A DNA stretch of 64,000 nt, taken from Zygnema cylindricum. Taxonomy: Eukaryota > Streptophyta > Zygnematophyceae > Zygnematales > Zygnemataceae. Below the pieces are notes generated by a model that searched no databases, was not told the origin of the DNA, and saw only the letters and a program-made list of their open reading frames with translations. The position numbers were made by a program, and so were the translations under genes. This document shows, in pieces, positions 46,740 to 58,250 of the stretch. Position 1 is the first letter of the stretch; every line of letters starts with the position of its first letter. The stretch covers positions 177,564-241,563 of the forward strand of contig JBBHKE010003125.1 of assembly GCA_037447655.1 (NCBI GenBank). Reading direction: 5' to 3'.

Positions 46740-47400
46740 TTGCTTCAATTTCCGGCAATAAAACAGAAATTGAAGTACTATAGTGGAGAAAAACGACGTT
46801 CTATCATCTTTGAATATGGGGAAGACGAGATATGGTCAATGTGGATCAAGTGCAAAAGAAGGGGATATTCACTAGCCCGAAACTTTTGTGGTCTACCGGG
46901 TAGTTGACCCGATTTGGCGCATTATAGAAGAATCCCCCAATGTGAATTATCATGAGGATTTAAATTCGATAATTGAGAAATCAGCCTAATTGAAGGAAAA
47001 TCTCAATTTCTACGAGAACGACGTTGCCAATTTCTAGGACATTGAGAATTCAGATGAGGATGAGGAGCCGCAATCCATTGTCAATGTCAAGAAAAGGGAA
47101 TTGAATTCGGATTAGATTTCGGAAAAATTGGACAATGACATCGATGTCTAAGCAATGTGAGCTGAAATTCTAAAATGTCGTCAAAACGTCAAAAAGCATC
47201 GAGTTCAAAATCGATTTCGCTAAATGTGGATGAGGAAGAGAAAAATTTGGAACAATGTTTAGTTCATAGGAGTACTCAAGAAAATAGAGGAAAGATACCG
47301 AATCGGCTTTCTTGTGACAAAGTTAGTGTTGTATCAATGATTTTCCCGCGAAGACTAATTTTTAATGTGAAGAATGATTTTTTGAACCTTCCGCGGTAGT
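46740..47400 (+). pseudogene. Acid-rich decayed coding remnant, unknown
   Basis: In one frame with several stops the sequence reads FVVYRVVDPIWRIIEESP, YHEDLNSIIEKSA and IENSDEDEEPQSIVNVKKRE, then a Lys/Ser-rich stretch at 47175 (MSSKRQKASSSKSISLNVDE). The bias toward acidic and Lys codons suggests a former coding sequence. I cannot assign it. Confidence 0.25.
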
Positions 47401-48627
47401 TAAAAACGTCGCTTTTAATATTTTCTCCCGCTCCCTCCCCCTGCCCTTAAATCTAACTTGTAGTAGAATGCGAAATGGTGTCGTTTGAAAGGGTGGATGG
47501 GACAAAAGGTGACAGAGGCGGTGAGGGCGAGTAGAAGTGGCGCCTTGGCAGATTTTTCACCTTTCTGTCAAAGGGCACTGCAGCATCAAGACCCCCTGCA
47601 AAAAAAAACATTACAAAGTGCATACGGACAAAAACCAACAATCCTGTATTTTTTTTTTCGTCAAATATTTTTGAAAAATTTTCACACGTGGGAATATGTT
47701 TTCCTATTGGTGTAAATGGTTTTACTTAGCGTAAAACATATTGCCGATGTTGTTTATGAAAATTTTGAAGATGACGTGACAGTGGGTCGAAAAAACGCAA
47801 GACGACAAATTTTCGTACACCCTAAGTTTGAGAATGACGCAAATTGTACGTTACAAATTTGCGATTTCTTCCTACGGTCGCAACTTAGGCAGTACGGCGC
47901 TAAGTTATAAAGGAAAACGACAAAAAAAAATCCGAACTTAGCCACATGGGGCCGCAGAGTTAGTGTACAATATTCAAGGCTACGTGTAAAGATAAAACTA
48001 CGGTTCCTCTTTCCAATGATTGACAACTGCATGGGAGAGACTTTTCGTTTTAAACATTAAGGGTGTGTCCCCATGTATCAAAGAATTGACTTTTTTATAT
48101 CGTATTCTCTCAAAACGTAGTCCCAGACAAGAAAAACTTTAGTCGTACAAGAAAATCAATTTTACCAAAATATAGCAAACGTCAAGTCGATACTTTGAAT
48201 ATACTTTATGTTTGTCAACATGTGAACGCATTTGGCGTTTTCCTTTTTTTTCGACCCCGGGTAAGAGAATCCAACCCGTCAAAAAACTTCATCAATAAAC
48301 TACATTAGAAATCACCAAGCGATTGGATTTCGAGGAAGTATCACCGAAGCACAAATGAAAAATTTCCCACGCACGAGCCACACGAGTGAGAAAATTTTAG
48401 GACTGGAGGGAGAACTCGCTATTTTTCTCCCTACCCAAGTTGCGCATGTACGGAGAATATCAGCAGGTTCTCGGACCTCCACATTCATTCATTGGTTCTT
48501 TTTCAAAATTTTGTGCCGTCTATCATGCTGCATGGTATCGGTAACACGGGTGCACGATATTTTGCACGCATGCACGATATCGTGCACGCATGGGAGGTAT
48601 CCGACGCGCGCGCACAATATCATGCAT
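47401..48627. other. No gene; short palindromic 'gcacgatat' repeats
   Basis: Mostly featureless. At 48550-48625 the motif 'tgcacgatat.ntgcacgcatg' recurs three times with a CGCGCGC run. An open frame at 48355-48729 has no motif. Confidence 0.4.
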
Positions 48628-49172
48628 CATAGTTCAAAAGTAGGTGAAAGTAGGCCCATACAATATGCCTATTGTATACAAAACATACAATATGCCCTTA
48701 AGACCCACATTGTATTGGTCGAAAAATGAAAAAATAGTTACAGGGTTGAGTTGCACATCGATCGATAGAGAATTAAATGTCATGTCTAAATTTTGAAAAA
48801 AAATCGAACAAAAAAAACAATTTCTGTGAGATTTGAGGTAAAACTTATGTAAACCGTTAGATTCAGACGATCGGACGGTCTGTGATCAAAGTAGTGATCT
48901 AAGAAGATCACATGAAAAGCCCATAATACAACTTACGATAGGACTATCTGTCATATTAATGTCTGCAATTTTGAACGTCCGCGTGTTTTAGTTCGCTAAA
49001 AAAATTCGTCCGTCGGCGTGCGCTGAACTATGATCATAAGTCAGATTCGTACGTCCGTACAAGAGTGTCCACAACGAACACCCATACAGTATGCCTACTC
49101 TACGCGAGTTTAGTGCCAAGTTTTGTGCGCCTACCACAGGCCTACAATAAAAACGCCTACTTTTGAACTATG
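48628..49172. mobile_element. MITE-like element with 17-bp perfect terminal inverted repeats
   Basis: CATAGTTCAAAAGTAGG at 48628-48644 is perfectly inverted as CCTACTTTTGAACTATG at 49156-49172, 545 bp apart. Inner blocks also mirror loosely ('cccatacaatatgcct' near 48655 and 'cccatacagtatgcct' near 49080, which are direct repeats). No transposase frame is present and no target-site duplication is obvious, so the element is probably non-autonomous and old. Confidence 0.7.
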
Positions 49173-49890
49173 GTCAAAACGCATCTTCTTCAACCATGAA
49201 ACGGCACAGGCAGGAGGGCGGTAGGTCTACAATGTCATGAAAAGTCACACGACGTCACAAGCGGTTACGAAAAATTACGTGCGTCATCACAGATTGTAGA
49301 CGTTGACAGCCGCCACGGGCATTGTCAACGTATACAATCGTCACGCCCTAAGGGGCAATTTCGTTTGGTACATATAAGGACACCCGAAATCCGGGTCCGC
49401 CGGATCTGCGCTAAAAAATAAAAAAAAATCTCTAAGTTTGAAGTACATAGAGACGCACCCTTAGGGCTTGTCCCCATGTGTTCAAGTAAGGGTTTTTTCC
49501 CGTCGTTTACACAGAAAATGGGACTTCCTACTTGAAAACATAATGCCGTACAAAAAATGGGCAAAAACTCAAATACATTTTGCGTCATCTTGGAACTTGA
49601 AAGGTACGGCGATTTGACAGTATTATCATCGCGACCCACTTCCAGCTCATCTTCACACTTGCACTGAAATCAAATCGCGATCTGCTTTTAATCAAAATAC
49701 TACCCTATTGACAAATAGAAAGCCTAGTTTGCACGCGTCAAAAGTTTTCATTTGTTTTTTTGCAGTTGGGAGAATACACGAAAAAAAATTGTTTGTCCGT
49801 TTGCTTATGTTGTCCATTTGTGGGCGTCTACAAATGTCATTTTGTAGACGTAGGCGATTGCTTATGTCGTTCACGTGTGGGCGTCAACAA
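49173..49890. other. No clear feature
   Basis: Minus-strand frame 49639-49325 and plus-strand frame 49708-50019 have no motif. The segment may belong to the LTR of the retroelement leader that follows. Confidence 0.35.
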
Positions 49891-50573
49891 ATGACAGCTG
49901 ACGTCGACAATTGTCCTAGTATGTCAGGGGCTCTTTGCGGCGTACAAATATCTGGACAAGTGTACTTTATTTGCGAGAGGCATATTTATTGCAAAGGACG
50001 CAAGTTCGGTACGGTTTAATTTCGGCAAGTAGTCCGTGGTACATTTGGAGGGCGAACGGCGTTGCCGATATTTCCAAAAGATTGTATTTTGATAATGTGG
50101 TATCAAGTGGACTGTACGTATGTGATGTCGGTTCATGACGTGGTTTCGTCCTCAAATGACTAATCAAGTTGATACTCAGTACGCGGATTTTACGGAAGCG
50201 TGGATGTAAATATTTGGTTGAACATTGATGTGTCTTTTTGTGAATTAATTATTAGTGTAGATTTACTCACTTTGACATACCTTGAAGTATTCGGGTATAC
50301 CGACATTAATAGAGGTAGCTGGTAGATAGCGTACGGCTGATATGCCTCCGTACATTCAGCAATATGTAGGACTTCGTCATTTTAGGACATAGGAACTTTT
50401 TGGACCAAAATCTGTTTATGGTTATTTTTGGTAGTTTCAGCTTGTTTTGTTAATTTTGTTGAATTCTCTGTGTATCCTAATACGTTGTTTTTAGGGTATT
50501 GTGTGGTGCTTCCTAGGGTGAATCCATGGCTAGAAATGGCTATGGACAACATTTGCTAAGGCTTAGCCACTCT
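49891..50573 (+). mobile_element. Retroelement LTR/leader fragment, same family as 30.1-31.5 kb
   Basis: Plus-strand sequence is related to the intronic insert at 30.1-31.5 kb: 'gtaaatatttgg', 'tgaattaatta.tagtgtag', 'gtcattttaggacatagg' and 'aactttttgg'. It ends close to an ATG (50526), beyond which it abuts the truncated gag of copia B. No PBS is certain. Confidence 0.5.
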
Positions 50574-50574
50574 T

Positions 50575-51338
50575 TCCTCCCTTTCAGATCTCAATCGTAT
50601 TTTTCCGAACGAGAATCATCCCTACCATTGAGTTCCATATCCATCTTGAGTCGAGCAAGTCCAACACACGGTTAACTATGTTCTCGAACTCATTGGGTAA
50701 CTTCATCAATAAACAGTTAACCTTTCTTTATCACCGAAATCTTTTCCCGCACTCTCTAGCTCCGTGAAAGGTGTAGCAAGCTCATTGCAAAAATCCAACA
50801 TCTTCCCCCCTTTGTATACATACTCCTTAACTTTCTGATCAGCCAACTGTTGTTGCAGAATCGTATCACTTTGGTACATCTCTATGAGAGCCATCCAAAG
50901 ATCGGATGCCCTTTCTACCTGCAAATGAGGACATGCAAGACCTTGAGTGAGATGGCGTAGGATGAAGTGCTTTGCCGCCATATTGTTGAAGTCCCACGTT
51001 TCAGTATCATTCTCCTCGTTCCTCCGAATACGTGACATGAATCCCGAACCAGTTGCTATTGGTGTGGTCGTCTCCATCTCCTACCTTTTGTCCACCACCT
51101 CTCTTTCCTTCGTTTCCTTCGTTAAAGGTGGATCCTCTTTCTTGGTGAATCTGCTTCCTCCAAACCCTGGAGGAATTCCAAGACTTGATCGACGCCCAAA
51201 CCTTCCACTCACTATCCCCCAAAACCTTTTTTCGCATATAGCTCTTATCATCATACTTTCCCAGTGTATGAAGCAAGTTCCATTAAAGATTGGTAACCTA
51301 GAGGGTAGGCCCATAACCTGAAACTCTGAGACCTCCAT
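50575..51338 (-). pseudogene. Copia B Gag, 3' truncated
   Basis: ATG 51338 opens MEVSEFQVMGLPSRLPIF, like the gag of the 57 kb element. Frames shift at about 51080 and again near 50700. The capsid core includes NNMAAKHFILRHLTQGL, SDLWMALIEMYQSDTILQQQ, VYKGGKMLDFCNELA and then MKLPNEFENIVNRV. It stops near 50575 where the plus-strand leader begins, so zinc knuckle and pol are missing. Confidence 0.8.
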
Positions 51339-52423
51339 AAGTCCTCAGAGTGGACTGCTTCCAAGAAGCCTCTAGGATAACCCTGACCCCTTTGTGTTTC
51401 AACAAAAACAATTGCCACCATGGCAAACAATAACTCTGACCACCTTCACCCTTATAAAGGCAAGACTCCCCCGAGTCGATAGCAAAAGGAATCTGTGAAT
51501 TTGCTCCCCAGAGCACTAAGTTATGGAGGGTCATAGTTGACCTTTTGTACAGAAGCTCTCTGGAAAAGAGGATCCTATCTCCTAATTTTTTCTAAGTCCT
51601 ATCTCTCTCACAGACTTTATCTACTGATGTACGGAGCCAATCATATTCCACTTTTGTACACAAAAGTACAGCTGTCCGTGTCCTTTTTGTAAGGACATTG
51701 TACGACATGGCCTAAATGTCGACAGATGTCATATCCGGATTCGGTGTCGTAATCTCCGGAGATACCACGATCTAATGTAATTTTGCCACGTGTCATCCAA
51801 TGTGGCGATGACCATAAACCGCCGAAATTCTCTTCGGTGATCATGGGTGTTTATTTCGGCCGTCCGATTAAATTTACATTTAATCGTAGCCATAATAAAT
51901 ACCTGCGCGGTATTCATTTCGCTAAAGAAACAAATGCGTGGTATTTGTTTCTTTATCCGTACCACAATCCGTACTTTACATTACTGATTCTATGTATATC
52001 GCAAATAATATCAGTTAAATGAATTGTCGTACTTGTTAATGTATAACTAACAATCAAACCATATAGTACGTAACACTAGCTAAAGACTTAACGGTTAAGG
52101 CTACCGGCTACTGACAGCTTGCCGCCCGGTAGGTACTAGGATGAAATACTGTGGCCAGCACATATCGTTTTAGAAATTAAACCCCTAACTAATATATATT
52201 TCCCGTAAACCTCTGGATAGCCTAGGTAGCCATGGCTCTAACTCCCTTTCCAAAATCTCAGTGACTGTGACCAGTTTGAGAGTTGGAGAGAGAAGTTAGA
52301 GGTAGACTGCCTCAGCTTCTTTCTATATTTCTATTTAGACCTAGAAAACACTTTAAACGGACCATTAATTTCTACAGTAATATATGAAGAGTATCATTCC
52401 ATCGGAATTCCCTGATTCCAACA
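51339..52423 (-). mobile_element. 5' LTR and leader of copia B
   Basis: On the minus strand the unit starts TGTTGGAATC at 52423 and runs to the gag ATG. It shares ordered blocks with the LTRs at 2.0-2.9, 53.0-54.3 and 56.3-57.2 kb. A short leader frame (51534-51298; DSGESCLYKGEGGQ) just before gag is conserved in the other copies. It is inserted next to the gypsy B protease remnant. Confidence 0.75.
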
Positions 52424-52429
52424 CGTAAC

Positions 52430-52955
52430 CGCGGAGTGCGATGAGTATTGGACAGTGAAATTTCGTTTACCAATTATACAGATTAACAATCTTTCAGCAC
52501 CACGAGAGGAAGTTTGAGCCTTTTCATCGTCGCCTTTTTGATGAAGTTTCCCGATGCTCCGCACTCCACCATGAAGCTAGTTGAACTTACTCCAAATTGA
52601 CCCTGAAATACCATAAGGTCTTCTCCATCATCGGCTAACCTCATGACGTTAAGTTTTCCCTTCGTGGGACCTTTCCGTTTTGGAAATTCTCGGGCCATAT
52701 GGTCTAAGAAACCGCATTGGAAGCATAAGCCATTTTACCTCCTCCATTTGAGCTCCTCGGGAGACAAGTTGTTGGTCTTGGTCTTGATAGTCTTCTTCTT
52801 TTTCAGCTGTACATTGACCACCTCCTTATCCTCATCAATTGCTCGAAGCTCCATGAGAGTCGGACCATTGTTTCGTCGACCTCCTCTGTCGCTGCTCGAC
52901 ACATGAAATTCTATGAGCTCCATTGCCACACAGAATTCGCAGATCCAAAGAAGCA
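52430..52955 (-). pseudogene. Gypsy B Gag C-terminus, zinc knuckle and protease start
   Basis: One minus-strand frame with a single stop reads GPTLMELRAIDEDKEVVNVQ (the 'PMELGAI' region of plant gypsy Gag), NLSPEELKWRR, stop, NGLCFQCGFLDHMAREFPKRK (CCHC knuckle with its last Cys replaced by Phe) and then MVECGASGNFI, a retropepsin site in which D-S-G is changed to E-C-G. The sequence stops at the copia B LTR. Inactive. Confidence 0.82.
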
Positions 52956-54345
52956 AATCTAGATAGTGGAGAATCCAAGTTTATATAAACCCAAATGATT
53001 GACCCCTTGACAATCAGAACCCCATTAGAGCTTCACCCCTGTGAAATAAGACTTTCTGTGTGCTCAGTTCCACCAGAGAATGCAAAGTTAGAATATGAGT
53101 TTTGGATAATATTCCCGACTTTGACTTTCCCTTAGAAATGCAGCCACCCTGGCAGGCAAACACTCTGACCAACTACACCATTGTGTAGCCTAGACTCGGT
53201 TGAGTCTGTAGCAAAAAAAAATGACTGAAAATGGTCAAGTAAATTGATAGTTATGGATGGTCAAAGTTTGCCTTTTATACAAGATGCTCTCTGGAAGAGG
53301 CGGCTATCTACCAAAAATATTCTAAGTCCTAAAACCTACTCACAACCCCTCTAGACCAATCAAAATGTAGCACAGTACATAATGTACATAGAAAGTACAG
53401 TAGCCGCCGTACTTTATGTACGAAAGTATTGGTCACCACTCTCAGTCTACCACGTGGCATACAAGTCATCGTCATCCTGTCTTTTTCTTCTCCGGCATCC
53501 AATAGGATGATGCCACGTGTCAGTTTGACTTGCCGAATGGATCTTTGTTGACTGTTAAATTTCAACGGTCGTCATTCCGTGTTGACCGTTGAAATTCTCG
53601 TCAACATGGAACTTGTTAGGGTACGGACCAATCACATGATTGTACCGTGCAGAAAGTACAGGTGCCGGAGTACCTTCTGTACCGTCCATGTATGACATCG
53701 TAATAATGTGACATTTGTCACATCTTGACTCGTCATCTCGTGTTCCGGATTTCCCGCAACCCTCTAGGATATTGCCACGTGTCATCCGGAATGGCGGCGC
53801 CCGAAAACGCCAAGGCGGCCAATCCGGAATCCCGGCTCGCACCACGGCGGTCGATTAAAATATCCTCTTTGTCCAGACCGTCGAAACAAATGTTCGTAAC
53901 ATTTGTCTTGTGCGGCATATAAGGTACAGTGGGTTCTATGCCTTAAGATTCCGTTGTATGAGTTAAATGGAATCTTTGACGTGTACCTGTTTAAGTGCAT
54001 ATCGTTCCCCAAACATGCTAACATCGGTATTAGACTTGATGGACTAAGATACCTGTTAATCTGACCGACGGCAGGTACCAGGTTCAAATCCTGGGTCCGT
54101 CAAATGTTTGTTTTTAGTTAACCTGCCATTATCTACTGCTGTTCTCTAGAGAGCTTAGGCTGCCAAAGCTCTAGCTCCGTATCCAGCCTCCGGTGACTAC
54201 AACAAGTATGGGGGCTTGGAGAAGGGAGTCACTACAACAAGTATGGGGGCTTGGAGAAGGGAGTCAGAGGGAGACTGCCTCTACTCTTTTTCTATCCTTA
54301 AAAAGACCTAGAAAATACTAAAATATGAACAACCCATAATGATTA
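52956..54345 (-). mobile_element. Copia-family LTR unit nested in gypsy B gag
   Basis: The unit splits the gypsy B gag. It has the same block order as the other LTRs of this family (agacctagaaaa, gccaaagctctag, GGTACCAGG, ttgccacgtgtca, DSTES-type leader frame near 53.2 kb) and no pol. A 37-bp tandem duplication ('actacaacaagtatggggg...') lies near 54191-54265. It is probably a solo LTR or LTR plus leader left by recombination; exact ends are approximate. Confidence 0.7.
54038..54102 (+). other. tRNA-like cloverleaf with a shrunken anticodon arm
   Basis: Acceptor stem GATGGAC/GTCCGTC is 7 bp with one T-G pair, D-stem AGAT/ATCT is 4 bp and T-arm CCAGG-TTCAAAT-CCTGG is 5 bp with a standard 7-nt loop. 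A discriminator A follows. The anticodon stem is only ACC/GGT around GACGGCA, and the variable loop is one base. It lies antisense inside the LTR. Related 3' halves occur in the other LTR copies. It is a tRNA relic or SINE piece rather than a working tRNA. Confidence 0.55.
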
Positions 54346-55040
54346 GGTCTACGGAATGTGATGTTGACTAAATAGGTTCGCTTAGAAAACTGAATGATTG
54401 CCAAGAGACTAGGAATTGTACTTTCCCGAGCAAGCCATTGTTCCACATCCCTACAAATGGATGATTTAAGCCCCTTCACGTAGCGATCCACAGCTTCATC
54501 CTCCGTCATCGTAGGTATTTGAACCTTCCACTCCAAAAACCGTTGTGTGAACTCCAACACCGAGGTTCGTTTCTTCAACAATGCGATCCTATCTCTTGCA
54601 GCCTTAACCAAATTGACGAGTTGCCAAGCGTCACGGAGGAGTTGAATGAAGACAGCCCACACGGTCGGTATCTCATCATTCTCTACCAATGTCCTCCACC
54701 ATGCTCCCGTTGCCCCATTAAGTAGACCACCCGCGGAGTGAATCTTCTCACGGTCTGATAAACTAGGAAAATTTTGGAGATAATTCGCAACGGAGAATAA
54801 CCATGTGTCAAGGTTCTTGTGTCTTGCAGGGTCAAATTCGTCAGGAAGTCTTAACTTCGGTCTCCTTAAGTCTCTCTCCGCCCCTCCATGCGGTCGTTCA
54901 CCAGACGAGCTTCCAATATTGCGACGGTGTTGCTGAGTTGTGCATTCTGTAATCTAACATTTTCTAACTCCCGGAGAACTTGCGCTAACATTTCTCCAGT
55001 TGATACACCGTGGTCGGCTTTGGTGTGGAGTCAGAAGGAG
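54346..55040 (-). pseudogene. Gypsy B Gag N-terminal part
   Basis: The minus-strand frame 54689-54318 carries a retrotransposon Gag (capsid) core: RDAWQLVNLVKAARDRIALL, SVLEFTQRFLEWKVQIP, EDEAVDRYVKGLKS and then DVEQWLARE. The upstream part (54900-54690) is shifted and includes QHRRNIGSSSGERPHGG-type sequence. The gag continues on the far side of the nested LTR at 52955. Confidence 0.8.
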
Positions 55041-55054
55041 TGGCTTTGATACCA
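55041..55054 (-). promoter_or_regulatory. Primer binding site of gypsy B
   Basis: TGGTATCAAAGCCA on the minus strand is complementary to initiator tRNA-Met with small differences and sits between the LTR and gag. Confidence 0.75.
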
Positions 55055-55056
55055 AT

Positions 55057-55556
55057 ATAAAAGGGACAAAATACTAGAGTGCACAACGGAAGAAACCAAG
55101 GACCTCCTCGTAGCAACAGCAAGATTCACACCACAGGAACACGTAAAGTTTGCGCTTTATTAATCGGGAGAAGATTAGAATATCCAGCGCTCGCTGCAAA
55201 GGTCTACTCAAAGAGTGTCTTGCTGACTAAGCCTACTTCACTATATAAACTAACTAGCTAGTAGTCAGCCTAGTATTGTACAACTATACACGTGGACCGT
55301 CACGGTCAGCCGAGATAGATCTAAAATATACTTCTAGAATTCTATCGTTCTATCTACATTTCGCGGCGTTGCTATATTGCTATGCTGCGCTGCTATACTG
55401 CGTTGCTATGCTGCTACACTACTTAGTTGCGACGCCGCTAAGTAGCTACGTTGCTATGTTGCGCTGATCTGGAATCGCAGTTGCGCTGCTCTGACACCGC
55501 AACTATGGCAGCCTTGTTGCTATTAACTAAGTACCCAACTCTCTAACCCTGTTACA
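55057..55556 (-). mobile_element. 5' LTR of gypsy B
   Basis: The LTR starts TGTAACAGGG at 55556 and ends near the PBS, about 500 bp. Its U3 part is built of 'gctatgctgc'/'agcaacgtagc'-like short repeats (55370-55500). It interrupts the C-terminal part of an older gypsy integrase, whose frame reads straight into the TGTAAC start. Confidence 0.75.
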
Positions 55557-56251
55557 CAAACCTTGTCACTTGTGCTTACCACCCAATCACCAAGTCTGCG
55601 GTTAGCATTTAATTCTTGCCTTATTTGTGCCTCCACAAATGCATCCCGGACTGTTTTCCAAACTTTTTGAATGTATTCCCAAAACTCTGTTCCAAAACCG
55701 ATATTCTCTTGAGTGACCCTTGTTATTAAATCTAATGCTTCTCTTCGTTGGTATCCATATGCAACTTGAAACGGTGAGAATCCGGTTCTAGCATGTATAC
55801 AAGAATTGTATGCAAATTCTATTAATAACAGTTTAGATTCCCATGTGTTTAGAATTCCATTGCAAACAGTCCTAAGCATCATCTTTTTTGTCAATCCTAA
55901 GCATTTCTTCTAGTGTACGGTTCATCCATTTTGTCTGTCCATCTGTTTGAGGATGATAATAGATACTATTTCTTAGTTCAGTGTCGAGCTTTTGTTGCAA
56001 TTTTTTCCAAAATGCAGACGTAAATTTAGAATCATTATTATTGACTATATACAGAGAGACTCCATGATGTCTGACCACGTTGTTAAAATATAGCTTTGCC
56101 ATATCCACAACTAAATGAGTAGTTTTGCATGTTATAAAGATTGCCATTTAACTGAATCTATCGACTACGACCATGATACTGTCATTTTTTTTGGTTGTAG
56201 CTAGCAATCTGACAATTAAATCCATATTGACAGATTCCCATGTTCTTTCGA
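55557..56251 (-). pseudogene. Gypsy A integrase core, inactive
   Basis: Minus-strand pieces read TWESVNMDLIVRLL (first acidic residue present), VVVDRFS, stop, MAIFITCKTTHLVVD, VNNNDSKFTSAFW (the usual S-D-R-D is N-N-N-D), HPQTDGQTKWMNRTLEE (the usual catalytic Glu of GQTER is Lys) and, after a frameshift, FAYNSCIHARTGFSPFQVAYGY. Two of the three catalytic acids are lost. It is bounded by gypsy B's LTR and by copia C's LTR. Confidence 0.85.
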
Positions 56252-57241
56252 GAATATTGTAGAAACAAATGGTTTTTAAGTATTTTCTAGGTTTGTAAAG
56301 AAATATAGAAGCCGAGGCAGTCTATCTCTAACTTCTCTCTCCAACTCTCAAACTTGTTGCAATCACTGAGAAATTGGAGAGGAAGCTAGAGCCATGGCTA
56401 CCTTGGCTATCCTGAGGTTTACGGGAAATTTATATTAGTTAGGGTTTATTTATTTAAAAGGTATGTGCCGGCGACACGAATTGATCCTTGTACCTACCGG
56501 CCGGCAGACAGGAAATAGCCGGTGGCCTTAGCAGTTAAGTTTAGGATTCATGTTACGTAGTATATAGTTTGATAATTAACTAAATATGTATACGTACGAT
56601 TATTCATTTAACTATAATAGACTACGGGATACATAGATCCGGTAATATATAAAGTACGGATTACGGTACGGACTAAAAATCAATACCGCGCATTTGTTTC
56701 GTAAGTGAAACAAATACCGCACATGTATTTATTACGGCTACGATTAAATGAGCTTTTGGCGGCATACGGAGATATCGTCACGCGGTGCCACGTGGCGCCA
56801 CATTATTTGATACCGGAGAAGATGAGAGGAGGAACCATGGCTTCCGATTTGAGAGTTGTCACCTTGTAGACCTTGTCGTACAATAGTCGTACAATAAGTA
56901 CATCGTCCATTGTACCTTCTTGTACTATATAGTATTCCTATTGGACTAGGGTTTATTATTAGGTAGTCGTGAGTAGGCAGACCAAGACTTAGTAAAATTT
57001 AGGTACCTCTCTCTCTAAGAGAGCTTGTAACTATAAAGGTCATCTTTGACCAGCCATAACTTACTGCTCAGGTGAGCAAATTCAGTGATTCTTTTTGCGT
57101 TTGACTTTGGGGAGTCTTGTCCTCACATGGGTGAGAGTGGTCAGGATATTTGTGTGCTTGGGTGGCGCTTATTCAGCGGGAAAGTAGAAGGGGCAAATAT
57201 TATCCTAGAGGCTTTACATAGGCTGCTAATTATAAAGGTCA
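56252..57241 (+). mobile_element. 5' LTR and leader of copia C, 5' end truncated
   Basis: This is the reverse of the arrangement at 51.3-52.4 kb and matches that LTR block by block from 'attgtagaaa' on. The first ~40 bases (TGTTGGAATC...) are missing. From 'tgagcttttggcggc' at about 56748 it is nearly identical to 62066-62570, but the part before does not match the 3' LTR well. It ends with the leader frame (57085-57282, FDFGESCPHMGESGQ) overlapping the gag start. No PBS is recognised. Confidence 0.75.
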
Positions 57242-58250
57242 ATGGAGACCAAAGAATTTCAAGTTATGGGCCCACCCTCTAGGGTGCCCATATTTGATAG
57301 ATCAAACTTTCTTTATTAGGAAATGATGATGGAGGGAGAACTATTTGAGAAGTATCTATGGGGCATAGTGTCTGGACAAATTCGATGCCCACCTCCACCT
57401 GGGTTTGGAGGGACACGTTTTTCTAGCACCTCCGCCTCTACAGTTGGTAGAACAGCTGCCACCATCATCGAGGATGAAGATGAGGAAGGAGAAAAGATTG
57501 TCATGGAAGGAGAAAAGGAAGGAGTTGCAACTCAAGTGACACCATTGCCGAAGGCGATACCGGCAGCAACACCACCAAAAAACGGCGACAAGGGTTCAGA
57601 CCGAAAGATCAAAGTATGAAAAGTGGAACTACAAAGACAAGGTTGCTAAGCTCTTAATTCTTAAAAGTGTAGAAAAGGGCATTGCCATTCCCCTTATGCA
57701 TGTCAAATCTTCATCTCAGATTTGGATATCACTAGTTAACAAATATACGAGTGGATCATTGCAGCAACAACAGTTGGCCAAAAATAAGATTATAGCTTAT
57801 ACTTATAAAGCAGGAAGTATGAATAATTATTGCAATGATTTAGGAGCATTATTTGGAGAGTTAGAGAGTGCAGGTAACTCATGGTCCGAGAGAGAAAGAG
57901 TGAACACATTAATGATGAAACTACCTGAAGAGTATGAGAATATCATTAACTGATTGCAAGACATAGGAGATAGCAATTGGAATTGGGATGACACAGTGGG
58001 AATGATTTTAGTGAAAGAAAGCACCATAGAACTTAGGAGAGGGAGTCCAAGTGTTGAAGCATTGTCTGCAGGAGCTGATTGGCGGAAGCGTGATGAGGAG
58101 AGAGGGAAAGATCCCTATCGAAACTTTGGTGGAAGAGGACAAGGAGGTGGCAGATTTGATAGACAGGGGAGAGGAACTTCTCGAGGAGGATTATGTCACT
58201 TTTGCAAGAAACCGGGACACTATATGGCAAATTGTATCAAACTTGCAGAT
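57242..58250 (+). pseudogene. Copia C Gag
   Basis: ATG 57242 opens METKEFQVMGPPSRVPIF. An in-frame TAG follows after FLY, then an open stretch with IVSGQIRCPPPPGFGGTRF to a stop at 57617. A frame change leads to MHVKSSSQIWISLVNKY, LQQQQLAKNKI, NNYCNDLGALFGELESAGN and, past a TGA at 57951, a Gly/Arg-rich basic tail and an intact CCHC knuckle CHFCKKPGHYMANC (58194-58235). Two stops and one frameshift disable it. Confidence 0.87.

Noticed and set aside
47754-48032. Short overlapping frames on both strands near 47.7-48.1 kb as genes
   Set aside because: No motif, no splice context, and overlapping frames on both strands suggest chance.
48540-48625. CRISPR-like or regulatory array from repeated 'tgcacgatat'
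   Set aside because: Only about three short imperfect copies without regular spacing, in a eukaryotic context.
54038-54102. Functional tRNA gene
   Set aside because: The anticodon stem has only 3 bp and the variable loop one base, and the segment lies in an LTR with decayed copies elsewhere.
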